Of a DNA stretch of 8,468 nucleotides, positions 1 through 5,840 are shown in pieces. The notes under the pieces were generated by a model. It did not search any database, was not told the DNA's origin, and saw only the letters and a list, made by a program, of their open reading frames with translations. Made by a program: the position numbers and the translations under genes. The number at the start of each line of letters is the position of its first letter. The stretch's first letter is position 1. The stretch is from Anaerolineae bacterium. Its GTDB lineage: Bacteria > Chloroflexota > Anaerolineae > JAFGEY01. The stretch spans positions 1 through 8,468 of the forward strand of contig JAFGEY010000031.1 of assembly GCA_016931365.1 (NCBI GenBank), given 5' to 3'.

Positions 1-255
1 CGTGATAATGTGATTGATCGTTTCGGTCAGCGAGCCGCGCGCATAGTAAAAGAAGCGCTGCTTGTCCACGTAATGGTAACGTCCATATCCTTCAGCAATA
101 TTGGCCATCACACTCTTGGAAGAACGACGGATTTGGTCGGCCAGATCGTATCTCTCCTCTCGCGGCAATCCTCTGGACATTCTGTGACAGGCCAACATCA
201 ACTGCCGCGCCAACTGCCAGGCTTTCAGCGTCTCGAAACTCTGCCGCTCAACCAT
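1..255 (-). CDS. Four-helix-bundle protein (S23 / IVP family), partial
   Basis: This is the N-terminal 85 residues of a small protein that continues past the left edge. It begins MVERQSFETLKAWQLA and carries the family's typical stretches: FETLKAWQLARQL in helix 1, PREERYDLADQIRRSS, then SVMANIAEGYGR and a following RFFYYARGSLTET. These match the four-helix-bundle family first seen encoded in 23S rRNA intervening sequences, also related to the Avd accessory proteins of diversity-generating retroelements. Full members are about 115-130 residues, so roughly a third is missing. The ATG at 253-255 is chosen because a strong GGGAGGG lies 4 bases upstream (260-266). The next upstream ATG frame closes at once. 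Nothing in view suggests an rRNA or retroelement context, and the molecular function of free-standing members is unknown. Its link to the sugar operon is probably only positional. Confidence 0.88.
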   Translation of the reverse strand, partial: MVERQSFETLKAWQLARQLMLACHRMSRGLPREERYDLADQIRRSSKSVMANIAEGYGRYHYVDKQRFFYYARGSLTETINHIIT

Positions 256-266
256 ACATCCCTCCC

Positions 267-371
267 TTATTCCTTACCCCCTTATTCCTTACCCCCTTAT
301 TCCTTACCCCCCTATTCCTTACCCCCTTATTCCTTACCCCCCTATTCCTTACTCCCCTATTCCTTACTCCC
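267..371. repeat. 15-bp G/C-strand-biased tandem repeat, 7 units
   Basis: Seven consecutive 15-base units of the form (t/c)tattccttac(c/t)ccc start at 267, 282, 297, 312, 327, 342 and 357. A decayed eighth unit follows at 372-386. On the coding (minus) strand this reads GGGGGTAAGGAATAA. The array fills the whole spacer between two genes: on the minus strand its decayed first unit contains the TAA stop of the SDR gene (384-386), and its last end merges into the Shine-Dalgarno GGGAGGG of the next gene. Unit-to-unit variation is mostly c/t at two positions, which suggests recent copy-number change by slippage. Confidence 0.95.
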
Positions 372-383
372 TTGTTCCTCTTC

Positions 384-1190
384 TTACCCCATCTCCTGCC
401 CGCCGGTGACATTGATCGCCTGCCCGGTCATGTAGCTCGATTGGTCGGAGGCCAAAAAGACGACCACGTTGGCGACGTCCTCGTACTCGCAAGGACGTTT
501 CATCGGCACTTGATCGATGTATTTCTGGCGCACCTGTTCTTCAGTGATGCCCTGATTCTGAGCATACTGCTTGAACAGCGAGTCGACCCACAAGGGCGAG
601 TTGAGCAGGTTGCCGGGGCAGACGGCGTTGACGCGGATGCCTTCTTGGGCCAGTTCCAGAGCCAGACTTTGGGTCAGGCCGATGCCGGCAAACTTGGCCG
701 CCGCATAGGCTGAGTTTTTGAAACTGCCCTTTTTGCCCGACTTGCTGTTGATCTGGATGATCACGCCGCTTTTGTTTGGCTTCATCACCCGCACGGCGTG
801 TTTGGCGCAGATCATATAGCCCCACAGATTTACGTCAATCACCTTGCGCCAGCGATTCACGTCAAACTCGTCCACCGCGCCAGAAATCAGGATGCCGGCA
901 TTGGAGACCAGGATGTCCAGACGGCCTAGCTCGGTCACCGTGCGATCCACCATCGCCGCCACCTGCTCTTCATTGGTCACGTCCACCTGAGCGGCGATGA
1001 CTCGCTGCCCGGTCTGTTCAGCGCCAAGCACTGATGCGATTTCGGCCGCCGTTTTCTCTGCGCCGCCCAGGTTCATGTCGGCGACAACAACGTGGCAGCC
1101 CTCCTGGGCCAAACGCTGGCACAACGCCGCGCCCAACCCCTGCGCCCCACCGGTCACAATCGCGGTTTTGCCGATCAATGATTTTCCCAT
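384..1190 (-). CDS. srlD: Sorbitol-6-phosphate 2-dehydrogenase-like SDR
   Basis: A 268-residue cytoplasmic short-chain dehydrogenase, expected to oxidise D-glucitol-6-phosphate to fructose-6-phosphate with NAD. Visible landmarks are the cofactor loop TGGAQGLG (13-20), acidic Asp38 ending strand 2 (favouring NAD over NADP), NAG (97-99), the catalytic Ser149 in QINSKSGK, and Tyr162-x3-Lys166 in YAAAK. Compared from memory with E. coli SrlD, it shares many lineage-specific runs: IIQINSKSGK, AAKF-G-GLTQSLAL, GNLL-SP, QYA-x3-GI, YID-VP-KR-C-Y-DV-N, SY-TGQ-INVTGGQ-M. I therefore go beyond a generic SDR call. The start is the ATG at 1188-1190, with AGGAGG at 1198-1203. The open frame extends 27 codons upstream, but that part is repeat-derived spacer. 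It lies directly downstream of the MDR gene, a pairing like SorE/SorD in L-sorbose catabolism. A related hexitol phosphate could be the true substrate. Confidence 0.85.
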   Translation of the reverse strand: MGKSLIGKTAIVTGGAQGLGAALCQRLAQEGCHVVVADMNLGGAEKTAAEIASVLGAEQTGQRVIAAQVDVTNEEQVAAMVDRTVTELGRLDILVSNAGILISGAVDEFDVNRWRKVIDVNLWGYMICAKHAVRVMKPNKSGVIIQINSKSGKKGSFKNSAYAAAKFAGIGLTQSLALELAQEGIRVNAVCPGNLLNSPLWVDSLFKQYAQNQGITEEQVRQKYIDQVPMKRPCEYEDVANVVVFLASDQSSYMTGQAINVTGGQEMG

Positions 1191-1274
1191 ATCGCACCCT
1201 CCTACGTCGTTATATTTCGTACTGCGTATTGCACATTCGCCACACCTGACGTTTGACGCTTGATGTTTCACGCC
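1191..1274. repeat. Repeat-rich spacer (GCGTGAAAC / GCAATACGCA type)
   Basis: This is the 84-base gap between the MDR stop and the SDR start. On the minus strand it begins inside the stop codon (CCGTGAGGCGTGAAAC), continues with AAGCGTCAAACGTCAGG, then GTGCAATACGCAGTACG, and ends at the SDR Shine-Dalgarno AGGAGG (1198-1203). The GCGTGAAAC and GCAATACGCA words recur in the spacer at 7154-7224, in the same order and orientation. No promoter or terminator is evident. Confidence 0.75.
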
Positions 1275-2993
1275 TCACGGCAACATTTGTTTCAGGAATT
1301 CCGCCTCCGCCTCGGTTGTCCACTCGCGGCCATCTTTGAGCAAGGCATGGACAGCAGGCAATTTCTCTTTCAGATCCACCAGGGAAGTGAGCGGAAATTC
1401 CCGAATCTGCGGATAAATGACTACTTTGCCGGGGAAGGAGGTGTCGAGCACCGATTGCAGGCCGTCTTTGGCTGCCGAAAGCGAGCCGACCGCCGCCACC
1501 GAGCGATTGGGCGACAATGTGCCGGTTTCGGCTTGAAAGAGCATCAACTTCATATCGTCAATGCTGGACGCCGAGTGGCCGATCACCCGCGCGTCCTTGA
1601 GATAGGCCTGGCTCAGATCGATCTGGGCCATCGTGCCTTTTGTTACGCCGGCAAAAATATTCATCACACCTTGAGGGGCAAGCCATGTCGAAGCTTCCGA
1701 GATCACCGCCGGCACCGGGGCCAGCACGATAATGTCGTCAAAACCGGTTTCCTTAAAGGCGGCCATGCCGGCCGCGTAAGCCTCTTTGTTCATCGGGTTC
1801 AGGCAGATAAACTCGACCCCTTTGGCCTGCGCTTCGGCGGCAAAGGACACGCGCAGGTCATCCAGGCGCAGATCGCTGACATCGGTGCAGACGACGATTT
1901 GGGGGCCATGTTCGGCCTGGATGGCTCGCTGGACGTGCATGCGGCCCATCGGCCCGCCCGCGCCGACGAACAGCGCCTTGCCGTCCGGCTTGAGTTCGGC
2001 GCGCACCGGCACCGCACTGTAGGCCTGGGCGATGTCTGTTCCCTTGCTGCCCACATAGACCCACCGGTCATAATGGATGCGTCCTACGTCCACCGAGACG
2101 GGACGCGGCATCGGTTGGTCATCCATCAGGGCCATGATGCCAAACTGCCCCAGGCGCGGGCTGAATTTTTCGATCAAGTCGGGATCGGCGCCCAACAGGA
2201 CGATGTCGTCCACAAATTCAACCGGCGGCGCATCCACACTGACCCCATCAACCACCTCGATGCCCAATTTGGCGGCCCGCGCTTTGAGCCAAGCGGCAAA
2301 CGCGGCGGGCACGTTGGTAAGCAGCAGGCGGGCCGGGTGAGAAGTCGCATCGAAACCGGAGGAAATAGTATATTCCTTACTCCTTATTCCATATTCCGTA
2401 CCGACAATCCACGTCGTGCCTCCCGCTTTGAGTGCGGCGCGATATTTCAGCTCATACGCGGCGATGACGCAGGCCCACGGCTCGGTGAGCGCGCTCTCGG
2501 CATAGCCGGTGGTCGGCTTGACCGGGATGAGGTAATTGCCGTCGTCACCGTTGAGCACTTTCCAGTCGAGTACATTGTACTGCGACAACCCACCTTGCGT
2601 TTCGTATCCATACGCTAAATTGACGCCTTTGGCGTAAATGTCGGCCTGGACGATAAAGCGGTCGCCCACTTGGTACTGGTTTTTCAGGTTTTCGCCCACG
2701 CCGACGACGGTGAGGGCCACCTCGTGGCCGAGCACGACCGGGTTTTCCTGCATATTGCGATAGATGCGCGGGTGCGACTGCCCGGCCTTGATCACCTTGA
2801 TGTCGGAAAAGCACAGGCCACAGGCATCGTGGCGCACCAGCAGTTCGTCGGGGCCAAAGGAGGGCATGGGCACGGCCATAGGCTGCCCGTCCAGGCCCAG
2901 ATTTTCAAACCCTGCGCCATAGAGCGGCCAGAGCGTGTTTTGTTCGGGTACAGGCGCGTCAGCGCGCTGATATTGAACTAGTTTTTCAAACAT
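1275..2993 (-). CDS. Zinc MDR dehydrogenase, sorbose-1-phosphate reductase-like
   Basis: A 572-residue medium-chain dehydrogenase. The N-terminal GroES-like domain shows CGLCFSD (Cys61 likely zinc ligand), GHE (His90, Glu91) and EPWACVIAAY (Glu171), i.e. catalytic-zinc residues. I see no four-cysteine structural zinc lobe. A canonical Rossmann glycine loop, GAGGPMG, lies at 344-350, followed by GFDDIIVLAPVPAV (417-430) and a C-terminal tail PGKVVIYPQI--FPLTSLVDL. These late motifs and the EP-region resemble, from memory, L-sorbose-1-phosphate reductase SorE (about 410 residues), which makes glucitol-6-phosphate, the substrate of the SDR encoded next. The extra ~140 residues (about 190-330) look like a second, degenerate Rossmann unit (TTWIVG..., ARLLLTN, FVDDIVLLGAD). 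Within it, residues 199-210 are encoded by repeat-like DNA. The ATG at 2991-2993 has GGAGA 7 bases upstream. The substrate is inferred, not proven. Confidence 0.8.
   Translation of the reverse strand: MFEKLVQYQRADAPVPEQNTLWPLYGAGFENLGLDGQPMAVPMPSFGPDELLVRHDACGLCFSDIKVIKAGQSHPRIYRNMQENPVVLGHEVALTVVGVGENLKNQYQVGDRFIVQADIYAKGVNLAYGYETQGGLSQYNVLDWKVLNGDDGNYLIPVKPTTGYAESALTEPWACVIAAYELKYRAALKAGGTTWIVGTEYGIRSKEYTISSGFDATSHPARLLLTNVPAAFAAWLKARAAKLGIEVVDGVSVDAPPVEFVDDIVLLGADPDLIEKFSPRLGQFGIMALMDDQPMPRPVSVDVGRIHYDRWVYVGSKGTDIAQAYSAVPVRAELKPDGKALFVGAGGPMGRMHVQRAIQAEHGPQIVVCTDVSDLRLDDLRVSFAAEAQAKGVEFICLNPMNKEAYAAGMAAFKETGFDDIIVLAPVPAVISEASTWLAPQGVMNIFAGVTKGTMAQIDLSQAYLKDARVIGHSASSIDDMKLMLFQAETGTLSPNRSVAAVGSLSAAKDGLQSVLDTSFPGKVVIYPQIREFPLTSLVDLKEKLPAVHALLKDGREWTTEAEAEFLKQMLP
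2368..2402. repeat. Copy of the 15-bp spacer repeat inside a coding region
   Basis: The plus strand at 2371-2390 reads tattccttactccttattcc, nearly identical to the unit junctions of the 267-371 array (tattccttactccc + ttattcc). It is followed by a looser copy, atattccgtacc. It is read in frame by the MDR gene as TEYGIRSKEYTI (residues 199-210), with no stop or frameshift. It is AT-rich against its GC-rich surroundings. Confidence 0.8.
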
Positions 2994-3048
2994 TATTATC
3001 TCTCCATCTATTTATTGTTTCAAGAGTCGATCAAATTCTTCCACACTT

Positions 3049-3264
3049 ATGCCTGACTCCCCTGAAAGAAGTCAATTTTAACGCAGAGACGCATCCAACT
3101 TCCAGTTGGCGGTGCAGAGACGCAGAGAACACTAAAATATCACAGGTTTTCTTGAACAACATCAAAACTCTGCGTCTCGATGTACCCATCGCCAGCGTCT
3201 CGATGTACCCATCGCCAGCGTCTCAGCGCCTCTGCGTTGAGTTTTTTCAGTGGACTCATGCCTG
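3049..3264. mobile_element. MITE-like palindromic element with target-site duplication
   Basis: A ~203-base element (3055-3257) is bounded by direct repeats ATGCCT(G) at 3049-3055 and 3258-3264. Its ends are imperfect inverted repeats: gactcccctgaaagaagtc on the left against gagtccactgaaaaaactc read inward from the right (15 of 19 match). Further inward pairing is aacgcagagacgc (3080-3092) with gcgcctctgcgtt (3226-3238), and gagacgcagag (3117-3127) with ctctgcgtctc (3168-3178). No transposase is encoded, so mobilisation would be in trans. The host hicA frame is restored on exact removal, which fixes the boundaries and shows the insertion came after hicA. The 'acgcagagRcgc' core is a type of dispersed palindrome I associate with Chloroflexota and cyanobacteria. 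Confidence 0.82.
3172..3217. repeat. 23-bp perfect tandem duplication inside the element
   Basis: Two identical 23-base units, gcgtctcgatg + tacccatcgcca, occupy 3172-3194 and 3195-3217. A partial third (gcgtctc) follows at 3218. The unit alternates the palindrome core gcgtctc with an 16-base filler, gatgtacccatcgcca. The opposite arm of the element carries a different filler at the equivalent place (atccaacttccagttggcg, 3093-3111), itself a small palindrome ccaac-gttgg. Confidence 0.9.
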
Positions 3265-3348
3265 CGTCGCGCAAAATGGCACGCAGCGCACCTACCGGCA
3301 TCGTTCGTCTCTCTACAGGTCACGCGAGCCAATTTAGAGTTCATGCAG

Positions 3349-3513
3349 CTACCGACACAGACACGCGAGTGATAAACAACGGTTCGCATTCAAATCGCAG
3401 ACTTGATCTCTTGTCCATGCATAAGGACGTTGATAAGGAGGTATTGAAAATGCAAAATCATTGCTGAAAATTTTGAATAGTGGTTTTTCTACAGCATGAA
3501 TGTTCACTGGCAT
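3349..3513 (-). pseudogene. Truncated DUF262 (GmrSD-type) gene, 5' end only
   Basis: A minus-strand frame of 54 codons begins MPVNIHAVEKPLFKIF and continues SNDFAFSIPPYQRPYAWTRD before ending in unrelated sequence (NANRC...) and a TAG at 3349-3351. The segment F-IPPYQRPYAWTRDQV is the N-terminal signature of DUF262 domains, found in GmrS/GmrD-type modification-dependent restriction enzymes and other phage-defence proteins of 500-700 residues. The later DGQQR-type catalytic motif and everything after about residue 40 are absent, so it cannot be functional. The ATG (3511-3513) and GAGGAG Shine-Dalgarno (3521-3526) are intact. The first 38 codons are only about 36% GC against GC-rich neighbours, which is consistent with horizontal origin. 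It starts 38 bases after the glycosidase stop. Confidence 0.8.
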
Positions 3514-3551
3514 AAACCATCTCCTCACTACTGCATTTGCTCGTGCAGTTG

Positions 3552-5840
3552 CTACGTATAAGAAACCAGAGTGACCTTTTGTCCCATTTGTATGCCAATC
3601 TCCAGCACCTCGCCGCTGATCGTTCTTTTTCCCCCCGCTTCATCTACCACCGTCACTGCTCCGCTCCACGGATTCTTGAGCCGGAACACGCCGCCGGCCC
3701 GGCTGTGGATGTGCACCTCGGTCACAACCCCGTCCACCCGTTCTGCCGACACCAAGAAGGCCCCTTCGGTCAGTATACCATCAAATGAAACGTTTTTCCA
3801 TTCCGGTGGCGCGCCGGCGAATAAATAGTGCACGCCGCGCCGCACGTGCAGCATCATCTCTATGATCGCGGCAGTGGCGCTCATCCCGGCGTCCATTTGC
3901 ATCCGTTCGGGAATGGGTATCTCAAAAGCCATCCCATTTAATGCGCCTCGTGTAACACTATATTTCTTTTTTATGCCGTCCGCTACGATAGGCGGCGCGC
4001 CGATCAGCGTAAAACCAGGGAACGCGCAGTCGTGCAGGGTACCGTGCCCCTCGTTGGTGAACACACGGTCCCAGATCTCCAGCAACAGCTCGGCCATCTG
4101 CGGGTTGTGAAAGCGGGTGTGGATCATGCTGGCCCAGGGCACGCACCAGCCCGACCACATCCCCATGCCCTGGCTGATCCAGGTGCGCAGCGATCGCTCA
4201 TAGATTGGCTGCCATGCCGGGTCGTCCAGGTCGAGGATATCAAAGGGGCTGATGCCGGCCAGGTGCGAGTGGTGGCGATGGCTCTCTTCCAGCGGTGTGC
4301 CTTCCCACAGAGCGATTTCTTGCCGGCCATCCGGCCCGTACAGCGCCGCTTTGGGCAGTCCGGCCTGGATGTCGGCCCAGATGGGTTTGGGCATCTCACC
4401 GAGCACTCGCGCCGCGTCAAGCAGGTTTTCGCACAGGCGATGGATGGCAGCCAACTGAAAGCTGGCGTTACGCCCCCAGGCGTTCATCGCCGCGCCGCGA
4501 TATTCCGGCGACACGCTGAGGGGCAAGGCCCAGCCGTTGCCGTCGCGCTCCAGCATCTCCTCGTACACACGCATCGCACCAACCATAAAGGGATAGGCGG
4601 TCTGGCGCAAAAATTCAACATCGCCCGAATAGCGATAATAGTCATACATCATTTGTGCGACCCAGGCCGTGCAACCGTGATCTACCGAGCCGGTCCAAAA
4701 CCCGCCCATGCAGGTACAGCGATCGTCTACCGCGTGGGGCAGCATCAGCCCATCGTCAATGCCGACAAAAATGCGCGCGTTTTCGCGCAACTGCGGCGTC
4801 CAGCGGGCAATCATCTCAAAGAGCGGTTTGAGGTGGCTCAAGCGGTTGCCGTGAAAGGCCGGCCAGTAGCACATTTGTACGTTGATGTTGAAATGATAAT
4901 CGCCCGACCAGGGAGGCATTTGATATTCTTCGATCCACGGGCCTTGCAAGCCGGCCGGAATGGGCGGATGAGAATCATCCGCGCTGTCCGGGTTGGTCAG
5001 GCCAGCGAATTTGTACATGCCATAGCGGTAGAGGAAATCCAGGCATGGGTTGGGAATGTCCAGCCTAGGCGCAGTCTGCCAATACTTTGTCCACCAGTCA
5101 GTCGTATCCTGGCGAAGCTTTTCAATACCATGCGCCACGTAACGGTCAATCAATGTCTTGACCATCTTTTGTGCCGCCGCTGGATCGTCGCCATATTCCA
5201 GTCCCAGCCACAGGCCGCTCTCGTCCAAACGATAGCCCAGACACAGCGGCGGGTCAACGGGGCGAGATTGCACCCAGCCGGAGAGGGTTTCACCGTCAAA
5301 AAACTGCGGTTCGGAGAATGAGATATCGCGCAACACATCCCCAACGTAATCCCAGGCGGTGACACGGCGGATGGCCGGGAAAGCGGCCGAGGTTTGAATG
5401 TGCAAAACAGGGTCAGCCATGGACAAAGTGAGGGTGATGTCACACCTTTCTTCGGCGCCCTCTGCATAGACGACTACCTGTCCGGTATGCATGTCCAGAT
5501 CGCCAGATGCCAGGCGCAGGCGCTCATCCAGAACCAGTTCGATGCGGCCAAGCGGCAAAAGGCTGGGGCGATGCGGCTGACCAGGCAGGGTTTCGCCGCC
5601 CTCAAATAAATAGCGCAGGCCAACTTGGTCACCTGCCTCCAACAACTGTCGGATTCGGGCATAGCTCATGCCATCCGTCCAGGGCATGCCGCCGCGATGG
5701 TCCCAAAAGTCGCCGCGGTTGACGGTGACGCGCAAAACGTTGCCCCCACCCCAGATCATGACGCCCATCTTGCCGTTGCCCTGCAAGAGGCCGGTGTGGG
5801 TACGCGGGAGAGAAAATTGCCAGGTGTCGAGTTGTTTCAT
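3552..5840 (-). CDS. GH95-type glycoside hydrolase (alpha-L-fucosidase-like)
   Basis: A 762-residue protein with the GH95 plan: an N-terminal beta-sandwich (LLQGNGKMGVMIWGG at about 18-32), a helical linker, an (alpha/alpha)6 barrel and a short C-terminal beta domain. Family motifs are WSGDYHFNINVQMCYWPA (311-328, with the two catalytic-site asparagines 318 and 320), LSVSPEYRG (Glu446, possible general acid), HRHHSHLAGISP (521-532) and QMDAGMSATAAIIEMML (Asp650, matching the QIDGNFG-type base region). GH95 enzymes invert alpha-L-fucosides or alpha-L-galactosides, and the exact sugar cannot be read here. There is no signal peptide, so it is probably intracellular and acts on imported oligosaccharide. 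The ATG at 5838-5840 is chosen from AAGGAG at 5849-5854 and the ATGA overlap with the upstream gene, implying translational coupling. The frame is open 40 codons further, but that is out-of-frame PHP coding sequence. Confidence 0.85.
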   Translation of the reverse strand: MKQLDTWQFSLPRTHTGLLQGNGKMGVMIWGGGNVLRVTVNRGDFWDHRGGMPWTDGMSYARIRQLLEAGDQVGLRYLFEGGETLPGQPHRPSLLPLGRIELVLDERLRLASGDLDMHTGQVVVYAEGAEERCDITLTLSMADPVLHIQTSAAFPAIRRVTAWDYVGDVLRDISFSEPQFFDGETLSGWVQSRPVDPPLCLGYRLDESGLWLGLEYGDDPAAAQKMVKTLIDRYVAHGIEKLRQDTTDWWTKYWQTAPRLDIPNPCLDFLYRYGMYKFAGLTNPDSADDSHPPIPAGLQGPWIEEYQMPPWSGDYHFNINVQMCYWPAFHGNRLSHLKPLFEMIARWTPQLRENARIFVGIDDGLMLPHAVDDRCTCMGGFWTGSVDHGCTAWVAQMMYDYYRYSGDVEFLRQTAYPFMVGAMRVYEEMLERDGNGWALPLSVSPEYRGAAMNAWGRNASFQLAAIHRLCENLLDAARVLGEMPKPIWADIQAGLPKAALYGPDGRQEIALWEGTPLEESHRHHSHLAGISPFDILDLDDPAWQPIYERSLRTWISQGMGMWSGWCVPWASMIHTRFHNPQMAELLLEIWDRVFTNEGHGTLHDCAFPGFTLIGAPPIVADGIKKKYSVTRGALNGMAFEIPIPERMQMDAGMSATAAIIEMMLHVRRGVHYLFAGAPPEWKNVSFDGILTEGAFLVSAERVDGVVTEVHIHSRAGGVFRLKNPWSGAVTVVDEAGGKRTISGEVLEIGIQMGQKVTLVSYT

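Larger units (their letters stand above)
3012..3330 (-). pseudogene. hicA: hicA toxin gene remnant, split by a palindromic element
   Basis: The minus strand from 3301 reads MPVGALRAILRDAG. It is then interrupted at 3259/3258 by an inserted element and resumes at 3048 as SVEEFDRLLKQ followed by TAA (3012-3014). Joining the two across one copy of the ATGCCT direct repeat gives AILRDAGISVEEFDRLL, the typical C-terminus of HicA (YcfA-like mRNA interferase, dsRBD-like fold, normally about 60-85 residues). Upstream codons also fit the family if a few bases were lost near 3320: RVT, then PVERRT before MPVG, compared with the usual RVTVPVH-GR-IPRG. In the present frame a TGA stop at 3320-3322 precedes MPVG, and the N-terminal half, including the catalytic-His region, is missing. 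No hicB partner is visible. The old stop lies 18 bases upstream of the MDR start codon. Confidence 0.8.

Noticed and set aside
10..435. Plus-strand frame with a repeating PYSLP peptide
   Set aside because: The repeat is just the translation of the 15-bp array. The frame runs antisense to the S23-type gene, with no family match.
1260..2618. 452-codon plus-strand open frame
   Set aside because: It is antisense to the well-supported MDR gene. Long antisense frames are expected from GC-rich codon use, and the protein shows no recognisable motifs.
3172..3217. Possible CRISPR repeats
   Set aside because: The two copies are directly adjacent with no unique spacers, so this is a tandem duplication inside a palindromic element.
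3162..3389. 75-codon minus-strand frame
   Set aside because: It reads out of the hicA frame and through the inserted element. Its content is repeat-derived.
3434..3467. Plus-strand TAAGGAGGT followed by ATG and a five-codon frame, resembling a leader peptide
   Set aside because: The apparent Shine-Dalgarno is the complement of the CCTCCTTA codons of the DUF262 signature IPPY, so it is explained by the minus-strand remnant. No downstream plus-strand gene exists.
3531..3548. Hairpin ctgca-tgcag after the glycosidase stop as a possible terminator
   Set aside because: It is a five-pair stem with an 8-base loop and no T-run on the transcribed side, which is too weak to call.
4032..5321. 429-codon plus-strand open frame
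   Set aside because: It is a shadow antisense to the GH95 gene, which has clear family motifs throughout.
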